A stretch of DNA of 64,000 nucleotides from the NCBI RefSeq assembly GCF_000730605.1, contig NZ_BBIS01000010.1, forward strand, positions 1 through 64,000. Direction: 5' to 3'. The DNA is from Pseudomonas monteilii NBRC 103158 = DSM 14164. Its GTDB lineage: Bacteria > Pseudomonadota > Gammaproteobacteria > Pseudomonadales > Pseudomonadaceae. Positions within the stretch are counted from its first letter, which is position 1; every line of letters begins with the position of its first letter. A program made the position numbers and the translations under genes. This document shows positions 16,973 to 24,324 of the stretch, one piece after another. The notes beneath the pieces are model-generated. The model ran no database searches and had not been told where the DNA came from. It saw only the letters and a list, made by a program, of their open reading frames with translations.

Positions 16973-17944
16973 TTACTGGACGGCGTCGATGCGCTTCATC
17001 AGGTCGGCGTACTGCGCGCCGTATTTTTCACGCACCGAGGCGGTGGCGTCGTAGAACGGCTTCTTGTCGACGGTGATGAACTCGACACCGGCGGCCTTGA
17101 GCTTCTCTTCACTCGCGGCGGACTTGGCGTCCCACAGCGCGCGCTCTTCCATCTGCGCCTCACGCGCGACCTTCTTCACCAGCGCCTGCTGTTCGGGGGT
17201 GAGCTTGTTCCAGGTGGTCTTGGACATCACCACCGGCTCCGGCAGGATCAGGTGGCCGGTCAGGGTGTAGTACTTGGCGTTCTGGTAGTGGTTGTGTTCG
17301 AGCAGGGTCGGCGGGTTGTTCTCGGCGCCATCGATCACGCCGGTTTGCAGGGCGCTGAAGATTTCCCCGGTGTCCATGGCGATGCCGTTGCCGCCCATGG
17401 CGTTCATCATGTCGATGAACAGCGGGTTGCCCTGAACGCGAATCTTCATGCCCTTGAGGTCTTCAAGGCTGCGTACGGGCTTCTTGGTGTAGATGCTGCG
17501 CGAGCCGCCATCCATCCAGGCCAGGGCCACCAGGTTGAAGTCGGAGTTGGTGATCTTGTCGAGGATCTCCTGGCCGATGTCTCCGTCGATGATCTTGCGC
17601 ATGTGCTCATGGTCGCGGAACACGAACGGCATGTTGAACACGTTTACATCCGGCACTACCGGGCCGACGATTCCCAGGCTGACGCGGGTCATTTGTACGG
17701 CACCGATCTGCGCCTGTTCGATCACTTCCTTTTCCGAGCCCAGCACGCCGCCGGCGAACATCTTGAAGGTGATATCGCCATTGCTGGCTGCTTCAAGTTT
17801 TTTGCCCATGTTCTGCTCGGCCACCACGGTGGGATAGCCGGCCGGGTGGATTTCGGCGAACTTGATGTCCAGTGCCGAGGCGGGCATGGCCACGCTGAAG
17901 GCGAAGGGGAGTACGGCAAGAAGCAGCTTGCGTTTGAACGTCAT
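16973..17944 (-). CDS. TRAP transporter solute receptor (DctP family)
   Basis: A 323-residue periplasmic binding protein with a signal peptide (MTFKRKLLLAVLPFAFS, cleavage probably after PASA). DctP features include the conserved substrate-carboxylate Arg region (GMKIRVQGNPLFIDMMNAMGG) and FSALQTGVIDGAENNP. TRAP receptors of this subgroup are known to bind glucuronate or galacturonate; that specificity here is inferred from the adjacent gluconolactonase and udh genes. Sixty-five bases separate it from the lactonase gene. Confidence 0.9.
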   Translation of the reverse strand: MTFKRKLLLAVLPFAFSVAMPASALDIKFAEIHPAGYPTVVAEQNMGKKLEAASNGDITFKMFAGGVLGSEKEVIEQAQIGAVQMTRVSLGIVGPVVPDVNVFNMPFVFRDHEHMRKIIDGDIGQEILDKITNSDFNLVALAWMDGGSRSIYTKKPVRSLEDLKGMKIRVQGNPLFIDMMNAMGGNGIAMDTGEIFSALQTGVIDGAENNPPTLLEHNHYQNAKYYTLTGHLILPEPVVMSKTTWNKLTPEQQALVKKVAREAQMEERALWDAKSAASEEKLKAAGVEFITVDKKPFYDATASVREKYGAQYADLMKRIDAVQ

Positions 17945-18009
17945 GATGAAACTCCGTGGTTTTTATTATCTGGTTTCGGCCGTGCAAGTGTGGGTACGGC
18001 AAGGGGCCT

Positions 18010-18891
18010 TCAGCCCCGGTAGGCAGGCTCCTCCAGGCCTTTGGTGCCAGGGTTGAGGGCAAACACCCCGCCAGCCAGCGGCTGGTCGCTGAGGTCGATG
18101 CCCGCAGGGCGGATCGAGGTGACGTAAAGGGTGTCCAGGTTGGCGCCGCCGAAGGCGCACATCGCCGGCTTTTTCACCGGTACGTTGAGTGAGCGGTCCA
18201 GGCGGCCATCGGGGGTGAAACGGTGGATCTGCCCAGCATCGTTGCCGCAAACCCAGTAGCAGCCGTCCTGGTCGATAGCCGCGCCGTCGGGGCGGCCGGG
18301 GTAGCCGCGCATGTCGACGAACAGCCGCTTGTTGCGCGGCGTGCCGCTGTCGGTGTCGTAGTCGAAGGCCCAGACTTTCTGCACGTTGGGGTGCGAGTCG
18401 GAGAGGTACATGCGTGCGCCGTCGGGGCTGAAAGCCAGGCCGTTGGGCACGATCATGCCGTCCTGCTGCAGGTGCAGATGGCCTTCGCCGTCATGCCGGT
18501 ACAGCGCGCCCACGTGGGCACCTTGCTGCATGTCCAGCAGCATGGTGCCGGCCCAGAAGCGGCCCTGGCGATCACAGCGGCCATCGTTGAAACGCATGCC
18601 TGCCTGGGCATGTGCCACGCTGCTGAGCAGCCGGCTGTCCAGGCTGCCGTCGGCCTTGGCCTGAAGCTGGAAGATGCCGCTTTCCATGCCGGCAACCCAG
18701 CCTTGGCTGCTGCGGGCGATGCAGGCCAGCATCTCGTCGCCCTGCCAGACCTGGTGCTTGCCATCGGCCGCGTGCCAGCGGTGCAGTTGGCGGGCGGGAA
18801 TGTCGACCCAGTACAGGGCCTGTTCAGCGGCGTGCCACACGGGGCTTTCGCCAGTGCCGTTGCGGGCGTCGACGATCAGTTCGCAGTTCAT
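18010..18891 (-). CDS. SMP-30/gluconolactonase family lactonase
   Basis: A 293-residue six-bladed beta-propeller lactonase. Metal ligands typical of SMP-30 are visible: Glu in GTGESPVWHA, Asn in VPNGLAFSPDG, Asp in YLSDSHPNVQKVW, and GRPDGAAIDQDGCYW. It should hydrolyse the aldarolactone released by uronate dehydrogenase (galactaro- or glucaro-1,4/1,5-lactone) to the open aldarate. It is 26 bp downstream of udh in the same operon. Confidence 0.88.
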   Translation of the reverse strand: MNCELIVDARNGTGESPVWHAAEQALYWVDIPARQLHRWHAADGKHQVWQGDEMLACIARSSQGWVAGMESGIFQLQAKADGSLDSRLLSSVAHAQAGMRFNDGRCDRQGRFWAGTMLLDMQQGAHVGALYRHDGEGHLHLQQDGMIVPNGLAFSPDGARMYLSDSHPNVQKVWAFDYDTDSGTPRNKRLFVDMRGYPGRPDGAAIDQDGCYWVCGNDAGQIHRFTPDGRLDRSLNVPVKKPAMCAFGGANLDTLYVTSIRPAGIDLSDQPLAGGVFALNPGTKGLEEPAYRG

Positions 18892-18917
18892 GGCCGTGCC
18901 TCCTGGCGTGCGTGGGG

Positions 18918-19724
18918 TCAGTTGAACGGGCCGGCCACGGCGAAGGCGCCGCCCTGGTAGACCATGCTCGGGTCATCGGCGGCGGGCGCCGGCTGGGCTT
19001 CGACGGCGGCGCGGAAGGCTTCGGAGCTGTCCTTGGGCACATAGCCCAGGTGCTCGGCATGGCGGTTGTCCCACCACACGGTGCGGTTGTCGGAGGCGCC
19101 GTAGACGATGGTGTGGCCAACGTTTGGCGTGAACAGCCCGCGCTCGATCAGTTGCATCAGGTCGTCATAGCTCAGCCAGGTGCAGAGCATGCGTGGGTTT
19201 TGGGGTTGCGGGAACGACGAGCCAATACGGATGCTGACGGTCTCGATGCCGTAGCGGTCGAAGTAGAAACTGGCCACATCTTCGCCGTAGCACTTGGACA
19301 GCCCGTAGTAGCTGTCGGGGCGGCGCGGGGCGTGGGCGTCGATGCGCTCATCCTGGCGATAGAAACCGATGGTGTGGTTGGAGCTGGCGAAGATGATGCG
19401 CTTCACCCCATGCTTGCGTGCCGCCTCATAGACATGGAATACGCCGCAGATGTTGGGGCCGAGGATGTCTTCGAAGGAATGCTCGGTGGACACGCCGCCG
19501 AAGTGGATGATGGCGTCAACGCCTTCGACCAGGGCATGTACAGCCGCCTTGTCGGCCAGGTCGCAGGTGATCACTTCTTCATGCGGGCCTGCAGCAGGTG
19601 CCATGGGGCTGATGTCGGAAAGGCGCAGGACCTCGGCGTAGCCTTGCAGGCGTTCGCGAAGGACCTTGCCCAGGCCGCCTGCGGCTCCGGTGAGCAGCAG
19701 GCGATTGAGGGGAGTAGGGGTCAT
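18918..19724 (-). CDS. udh: Uronate dehydrogenase
   Basis: A 268-residue NAD-dependent SDR enzyme oxidising D-galacturonate or D-glucuronate at C1 to the lactone. NAD motif is LTGAAGGLGKVLRERL near residue 10, the catalytic Ser region is FASSNHTIGFY and the Tyr/Lys pair is in YYGLSKCYGE. I recognise it as nearly identical to the characterised P. putida Udh, which is also 268 residues; this sets the start at 19724 although the frame opens at 19802. First gene of the operon udh-lactonase-dctPQM-eamA-epimerase. AACAACAA covers its ribosome site region and a 13-bp operator lies 29-41 bp upstream. Confidence 0.96.
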   Translation of the reverse strand: MTPTPLNRLLLTGAAGGLGKVLRERLQGYAEVLRLSDISPMAPAAGPHEEVITCDLADKAAVHALVEGVDAIIHFGGVSTEHSFEDILGPNICGVFHVYEAARKHGVKRIIFASSNHTIGFYRQDERIDAHAPRRPDSYYGLSKCYGEDVASFYFDRYGIETVSIRIGSSFPQPQNPRMLCTWLSYDDLMQLIERGLFTPNVGHTIVYGASDNRTVWWDNRHAEHLGYVPKDSSEAFRAAVEAQPAPAADDPSMVYQGGAFAVAGPFN

Positions 19725-19733
19725 GGCCGGCTC

Positions 19734-19741
19734 TTGTTGTT
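19734..19741 (-). promoter_or_regulatory. Crc/Hfq-like AACAACAA motif at the udh start
   Basis: On the minus strand AACAACAA lies ten bases before ATG 19724, overlapping the place of the SD. It is a perfect AAnAAnAA catabolite-repression motif. Confidence 0.6.
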
Positions 19742-19752
19742 GATTGTTGTAG

Positions 19753-19765
19753 GTTGTCGTATGAC
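19753..19765. promoter_or_regulatory. Hexuronate operator upstream of udh
   Basis: GTTGTCGTATGAC, a 13-mer matching the porin site GTTGTCGTACAAC at 11 of 13 positions and the MFS sites in inverse orientation. Confidence 0.65.
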
Positions 19766-19821
19766 TTCGGTGATTATTGGCGGTGGGTTCGGGTGTTGTC
19801 AATGAGGCCTGCGTCTCTTTT

Positions 19822-19850
19822 GCCGGCCTCTTCGCGGTAAACCCGCGAAC
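19822..19850. repeat. REP-type element between porin and udh
   Basis: GCCGGCCTCTTCGCGG followed by TAAACCCGCGAA; one arm is degenerate. Same core as the other REP elements; lies just after the porin stop codon and may act as its terminator. Confidence 0.6.
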
Positions 19851-19887
19851 ACGGACGAAGCCCGTGCCATCCAGCCGCAGGTCTTGA

Positions 19888-21126
19888 TCAGAGCAGCGAT
19901 AGCGGATAGTTGAAGATCAACCGGTTCTCATCAAACTCGTTATTGCTGTAATCCCGCCGAATCGACGAGTTACGCCACTTCACACTCAAATCCTTGAACG
20001 CCCCGCTCTGAATCACATACGCCAGCTCCGTCTCGCGCACCCACTCCTTGCCATCGGTGACCGACCCGGTATGCACATCACGCCCGCTGATATACCGGTT
20101 CATCAAGGTCAACCCCGGCACCCCGACCGTGACGAAGTTGAAGTCATGCCTCACCTGCCACGAGCGCTCGTTGGCATTGTCAAAACTGGAGTTGTAGCTG
20201 TCGTTGGCCAAGGTCCCGCCGCTGGTGCCATTGACCCGCATCCAGGTATCACCATCGACTTTCTGCAGACCCACCCAGAAGGTGTTGCCGCCGTACTTGG
20301 CCGAGAACATCCCTGAATAGGTCTTGTTGTCCAGTTGTCCGGCACGTTCGGTGCCATCCTCATCGCCATGGAAGTAGCCCAGGTTGGCGCCCAGGGTCCA
20401 GTCGCCCACCGGCTGGCTGTGGCTCAGTTGCAGGTACTGCTGCTGGTACACATCCTTCAGCACCGCATTCCACAGCCCCACCAGCGTACGGTCCTGGTTG
20501 AACTTGTATTCGCCACCGACGAAGTTGAAGCGGTCCGACACGCCACCGCCGTAGCTCATGTCCTCCATGCTGGCGTCGTTGCGCGGGCTGTTGCCGCGGA
20601 ACTGGCCGCCGTACAGGGTCAGCCCGGCAATCTCGTTGGAGGTGATTTGCCCGCCACGGAATGTCTGTGGCAGCGAGCGCCCGTCGTCCGAACGCAGAAT
20701 CGGCAGCACCGGCATCCACTCGCCAATCTTCAGTTCGGTCTTGGAGATACGCGCCTTGCCGGCGACTGCCAAACGTCCGTAATCATCCGCCGGCTTGCCA
20801 TCGTCGTGGCGCGGTAGCAACGCCGTGCCATAGGTGCCGCCGCCGCCGTCGAGCTTGACCGACCACAACCCCAGCACATCCACCCCGAACCCGACCGGCC
20901 CTTCGGTGAACCCCGAACGGGCATCGAGAATGAAGCTTTGCGTCCATTCCTCGGCCTTGCTTTGCGGGTTGCTGGGGTTGGTGAAGTTACGGTTGATGTA
21001 GAAGTTGCGCAGCCCGAGGGTGGCCTTGCTGTCTTCGACAAAACCCGCAGCCAGGCTGGTGCCCGGCAGGCCGGCGATGACCCCGGCGCCAAGCAGGGCG
21101 AAGGGCAGGGTTTGGCAGATTTTCAT
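19888..21126 (-). CDS. OprD-family outer-membrane porin (hexuronate locus)
   Basis: A 412-residue porin with a signal peptide (MKICQTLPFALLGAGVIAG, cut near SLAA) and the OprD start GFVEDSKATLGLRNFYINRNF, then WTQSFILDARSGFTEGPVGFG, and a C-terminal strand ending LIFNYPLSLL. OprD-family channels admit specific carboxylates. The start is ATG 21126; an upstream in-frame extension to 21177 has no signal-peptide logic. Its operator matches those of udh and the MFS gene, so it is probably the outer-membrane entry for hexuronates. Confidence 0.9.
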   Translation of the reverse strand: MKICQTLPFALLGAGVIAGLPGTSLAAGFVEDSKATLGLRNFYINRNFTNPSNPQSKAEEWTQSFILDARSGFTEGPVGFGVDVLGLWSVKLDGGGGTYGTALLPRHDDGKPADDYGRLAVAGKARISKTELKIGEWMPVLPILRSDDGRSLPQTFRGGQITSNEIAGLTLYGGQFRGNSPRNDASMEDMSYGGGVSDRFNFVGGEYKFNQDRTLVGLWNAVLKDVYQQQYLQLSHSQPVGDWTLGANLGYFHGDEDGTERAGQLDNKTYSGMFSAKYGGNTFWVGLQKVDGDTWMRVNGTSGGTLANDSYNSSFDNANERSWQVRHDFNFVTVGVPGLTLMNRYISGRDVHTGSVTDGKEWVRETELAYVIQSGAFKDLSVKWRNSSIRRDYSNNEFDENRLIFNYPLSLL

Positions 21127-21133
21127 TATTGTT
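21126..21133 (-). promoter_or_regulatory. Crc/Hfq-like motif at the porin start
   Basis: AACAATAA read on the minus strand runs into the ATG of the porin gene (AACAATAATG) and fits AAnAAnAA. Confidence 0.5.
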
Positions 21134-21364
21134 GTGCTCCCGAAGGGTGTGGCAGCCCGTCCACCGGGCACGCACAAGCGGCCTGCGGCAGGGGCGGGTA
21201 AATAACGGGCCGGTCAGGGCCAGGGGTGAATGCGCGGTAACCGGGTGCTAGGTACTGGCGGTTGTACGCAGGCAGGCCGGGGGAAGAGGGGTGTGCAACA
21301 GACGTGGGTGTCGCGGGATGGGTGTCGACATGAGTTCGTCCACTGATTGTTGTTTTTGTTATGT

Positions 21365-21377
21365 GTTGTCGTACAAC
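21365..21377. promoter_or_regulatory. Hexuronate operator upstream of the porin
   Basis: GTTGTCGTACAAC has perfect 5-bp arms GTTGT / ACAAC around CGT and is the best copy of the shared motif. Confidence 0.7.
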
Positions 21378-21692
21378 TGTGGGCGATTATTAGCAAAGGG
21401 GAGGTGGGCTGTCAACGGCTGATGGCTGAGCAATTTAGGGGTAAGGTGGCAAAATTCTGGCTGCAGAAGCTCTACCGAGAGCCCTCTAGAGACATACTAC
21501 GACTAAGGTAGTCCCTGGCACTATTCCAACAGCGGGCGCGACCCCGGCAATGGCGCAGGTGGTAGGGTTTAAGGCCCTACGCAGCCCTTCCGCGACACCG
21601 GGCCACTCCTGCAGCAATCGCGCTAGCTGCTCAGAAGTGAATTTCTGCCAACAGACAAACCGCCATTGCAGAATCCACGATATCAGTGCAAT
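21378..21692. other. Intergenic stretch between porin promoter and relBE
   Basis: About 315 bp without a supported gene. The sequence is less G+C-rich than neighbours. A minus-strand frame (21486-21764) overlaps the relB start and has no RBS or family signal. I see no insertion-sequence ends or direct repeats that would mark the toxin-antitoxin insertion. Confidence 0.4.
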
Positions 21693-21712
21693 GTAATGAC
21701 AAATGTCTTTAC
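21693..21712. promoter_or_regulatory. RelB operator-like palindrome
   Basis: GTAATGACAAATGTCTTTAC is a 20-bp imperfect palindrome (16 of 20 positions symmetric), ending 14 bp before the relB ATG. It closely resembles the E. coli relO sequence as I remember it, which contains TGTAATGACATTTGTAATTAC. RelB, alone or with RelE, should repress here. Confidence 0.7.
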
Positions 21713-21726
21713 GTGAGGGCCAGGTC

Positions 21727-21966
21727 ATGGCTTCCATCAATATCCGCGTCGACGACGATCTCAAAGCTCGCGCCTACAAAGAGCTTGAGCGTCTTGGTGT
21801 AACCCCCTCCGAACTCATGCGCCAAGCCCTGCAATATGTAGCTGAGCGGGGCAAGCTACCCTTCCGGCCGGTCCTGATGACCGAGGAAGATGAAGACCTC
21901 ATTGCCACTGTACAAGAGAGGCTTGCTTCCCCGCAGCGCGTGAGGGTTCAGCTGGATGACCTATAG
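21727..21966 (+). CDS. relB: RelB/DinJ-family antitoxin
   Basis: A 79-residue antitoxin with an N-terminal ribbon-helix-helix: MASINIRVDDDLKARAYKEL then the helix VTPSELMRQALQYVA. The C-terminal acidic stretch (EEDEDLIATVQERL) should bind the toxin. Start ATG 21727 gives the canonical RHH N-terminus; the open frame starts eight codons earlier. The stop overlaps the toxin start by 11 bp, the usual arrangement. Confidence 0.92.
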   Translation: MASINIRVDDDLKARAYKELERLGVTPSELMRQALQYVAERGKLPFRPVLMTEEDEDLIATVQERLASPQRVRVQLDDL

Positions 21967-22243
21967 CCTCGACTTCGATTGCCGCGCATTGAAAGAGTGG
22001 AAGAAGCTGGGCGATACAGTGCGTGAGCAGTTCAAGAAGAAACTGACAGAGGTCTTGCTCAATCCTCGAGTCGAGGCAAACCGCCTTCACTCGCTGCCAG
22101 ATTGCTACAAAATCAAGCTTCGCAGCAGTGGGTACAGGCTGGTCTATCAGGTCATTGACCAAGAGATCGTGGTTTTTGTCGTTGCTGTTGATCGCCGTGA
22201 ACGGGACCAAGCTTACAAAAAGGCTGCTGAGCGGCTTGAATAG
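21956..22243 (+). CDS. relE: RelE-family mRNA interferase toxin
   Basis: A 95-residue ribosome-dependent RNase, the same length as E. coli RelE and aligning without gaps in my recollection. The residues important in E. coli RelE are all present: Lys52 and Lys54 (CYKIKLRSS), Arg61 (GYRLVYQ), Arg81 and Tyr87 (RRERDQAY). It should therefore be an active toxin that cuts mRNA in the ribosomal A site. Co-translated with relB. Confidence 0.95.
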   Translation: MTYSLDFDCRALKEWKKLGDTVREQFKKKLTEVLLNPRVEANRLHSLPDCYKIKLRSSGYRLVYQVIDQEIVVFVVAVDRRERDQAYKKAAERLE

Positions 22244-22308
22244 ACCTCAGGGATTGGGCATTCCCTATGCTGAAATTGCAGGGCACACACCGCTCAAATG
22301 TTGGCCAA

Positions 22309-22336
22309 TAAAAAAGGCTGCCAATCGGCAGCCTTC
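22309..22336 (-). terminator. nrdB terminator
   Basis: On the minus strand GGCTGCC-GATT-GGCAGCC is followed by TTTTTTATT, a classical intrinsic terminator 20 bp after the nrdB stop. Confidence 0.9.
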
Positions 22337-22356
22337 TCGATACTCAGCCCGGACAA

Positions 22357-23607
22357 TCAGTCCCAGCTCAACGCCCCACCCGTCTGATACTCAATCACCC
22401 GCGTCTCAAAGAAGTTCTTCTCCTTCTTCAAGTCCATGATCTCGCTCATCCATGGGAACGGGTTGGTAGTCCCCGGATACTCTTCTTTCAAACCAATCTG
22501 GGTCAGACGACGGTTAGCAATGAACTTGAGGTAGTCCTCCATCATCGCCGCGTTCATGCCCAGTACGCCGCGTGGCATGGTGTCGCGGGCGTATTCGATC
22601 TCCAGCTGGGTCCCTTGCAGGATCATCTGGGTCGCTTCTTCCTTCATCGCCGCGTCCCACAGGTGTGGGTTCTCGATCTTGATCTGGTTGATCACGTCGA
22701 TACCGAAGTTCAGGTGCATCGACTCGTCACGCAGGATGTACTGGAACTGCTCGGCAACGCCGGTCATCTTGTTGCGGCGGCCCATGGACAGGATCTGGGT
22801 GAAGCCGCAGTAGAAGAAGATGCCTTCCAGTACGCAGTAGTAGGCGATCAGGTTGCGCAGCAGCTCTTTGTCGGTTTCGACGGTGCCGGTGTTGAATTCC
22901 GGGTCGGAGATGGCGCGGGTGTACTTCAGGCCCCAGGCGGCTTTTTTCGCGACCGACGGGATCTCGTGGTACATGTTGAAGATCTCGCCTTCATCCATGC
23001 CCAGCGACTCGATGCAGTACTGGTAGGCGTGGGTGTGGATCGCCTCTTCGAAGGCCTGGCGCAGGATGTACTGGCGGCACTCCGGGTTGGTGATCAGGCG
23101 GTACACGGCCAGGGCCAGGTTGTTGGCAACCAGCGAGTCGGCGGTGGAGAAGAAGCCCAGGTTGCGCATGACGATGCGGCGCTCGTCTTCGGTCAGGCCG
23201 TCCTGGCTCTTCCACAGGGCGATGTCGGCGGTCATGTTGACCTCTTGCGGCATCCAGTGGTTGGCGCAGCCGTCCAGGTACTTCTGCCAGGCCCAGTCGT
23301 ACTTGAACGGTACCAGCTGGTTCAGGTCGGCGCGGCAGTTGATCATGCGCTTTTCGTCTACCGCAACGCGGGCAGAGGAACCTTCCAGCTCGGCCAGGCC
23401 TTCGGCGATGTCGAGGGCGTCGAGGGCGGCCTTGGCACGTTTGACCGCTTCGGAGTCAGACGCGGTGGCTACACGGGCTTCCAGGGCGGCGGCACCACCG
23501 GCGCTGTCGAGCTTGTCGAGGGTGGCGGCGGCAGCGGCCTGCGCAGGGGTGTTGCCTTTGGCGGCTACTTCGCCGTCTTCCTTGTCGAATTCGTCCCAGC
23601 TCAGCAT
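22357..23607 (-). CDS. nrdB: Ribonucleotide reductase class Ia, beta subunit
   Basis: A 416-residue NrdB that carries the diferric-tyrosyl radical for NrdA. Ligands and radical Tyr are in [12 protein letters not shown] (Glu-x-x-His, then Tyr four residues on), with a second Glu/His set in [12 protein letters not shown]. An extra N-terminal region of about 85 residues, low-complexity and Ala-rich, precedes the core, as in other pseudomonads. Both ends carry the same tetrapeptide: [11 protein letters not shown] at the start and GGALSWD at the end; the C-terminal tail is the NrdA-docking segment. Separate from nrdA by a terminator and a small gene, so it probably has its own promoter in 23608-24053. 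Confidence 0.97.
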   Translation of the reverse strand: MLSWDEFDKEDGEVAAKGNTPAQAAAAATLDKLDSAGGAAALEARVATASDSEAVKRAKAALDALDIAEGLAELEGSSARVAVDEKRMINCRADLNQLVPFKYDWAWQKYLDGCANHWMPQEVNMTADIALWKSQDGLTEDERRIVMRNLGFFSTADSLVANNLALAVYRLITNPECRQYILRQAFEEAIHTHAYQYCIESLGMDEGEIFNMYHEIPSVAKKAAWGLKYTRAISDPEFNTGTVETDKELLRNLIAYYCVLEGIFFYCGFTQILSMGRRNKMTGVAEQFQYILRDESMHLNFGIDVINQIKIENPHLWDAAMKEEATQMILQGTQLEIEYARDTMPRGVLGMNAAMMEDYLKFIANRRLTQIGLKEEYPGTTNPFPWMSEIMDLKKEKNFFETRVIEYQTGGALSWD

Positions 23608-24053
23608 GGTGATTGGCTCCTGCTTGAGGGTCGCCCTGGGGCAACCGGTTGGATTTTAAGAATGTGATGCCTGACGCACGGCCGGTAGCGGCGAATGGAC
23701 AGCTTGGAGAGGCTGACTCTCGTTAACATCTAAATGTGTTCTGGCTTGTACCTGGCCAGGCCTCGGGGAGGGGCCAGGACAATTGAATGGTGCTCTTTTC
23801 AGAGGGCGCAAAGTATACCGGAATTCACCTTCGATCGGGGCGCGTGTGTTGCCGGCGAGGGTAACTTTTTCGACCGGTTTTGCGTGCGTCCGTTCACGAA
23901 ATGGCTGTGTTCGTCTACGGGGGGAGAGTGTAGCGCCAACCTATATGTTGTGCCAGTTTAAATTTGTAGGCACATCATATGGTGTTTTTTTCAAAGGGTG
24001 TGTTAGCCAAACGGGCCTCAGCGCGGGCTTGCCGGCGATGAGGCCCGGCAACA
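23608..24053. other. nrdB upstream region
   Basis: 446 bp with no supported gene. It should hold the nrdB promoter. A G+C-rich inverted repeat with GGGCCTC and GAGGCCC ends sits at 24014-24047, just after the small basic protein gene, and probably terminates it. I found no convincing NrdR pair here. Confidence 0.4.
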
Positions 24054-24185
24054 TTAGCTGCGGTGGGTATGCAGCGTTTCGACAATGTGCGTCTTGGGCT
24101 GCTTGCGTGCTGCTTCGACCGAAGTGAAGCGGCCGGTTTCTGCGTTACGGCCAATCTTGCGAGTTACCACTTTTTTCCGCGCCAT
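24054..24185 (-). CDS. Small basic protein (43 aa) between nrdB and nrdA
   Basis: A 43-residue protein beginning MARKKVVTRKIGRNAETG and continuing RFTSVEAARKQPKTHIVE, with a net positive charge from Lys/Arg. SD AAGGA lies nine bases before the ATG on the minus strand. It is preceded by the nrdA terminator and followed by a hairpin, so it can be a separate transcript. The pattern of a basic N-terminus followed by TGRF-type text occurs in many short uncharacterised proteins. Possible nucleic-acid binder; function unknown. Confidence 0.75.
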   Translation of the reverse strand: MARKKVVTRKIGRNAETGRFTSVEAARKQPKTHIVETLHTHRS

Positions 24186-24281
24186 GGGCTTGCGTCCTTT
24201 TTAGAGAGGTCCAGTCCTTTTACCGAGCCGTATACGCAGCGGGAAAAGGGCAGGGCTTCTCAGTGACGCAGATACAAAAAT

Positions 24282-24315
24282 GCCGCGCGGGGCACCCTTG
24301 GGCACCCCGCGCGGC
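24282..24315 (-). terminator. nrdA terminator
   Basis: GCCGCGCGGGG / CCCCGCGCGGC, an 11-bp perfect stem. On the minus strand it is followed by ATTTTTGTATC. Ten bases after the nrdA stop. Confidence 0.9.
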
Positions 24316-24324
24316 ATCCAGGCC

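Noticed and set aside
21486..21764. Minus-strand 92-codon frame overlapping relB
   Set aside because: No RBS, no recognisable family and it covers the relB operator and start.
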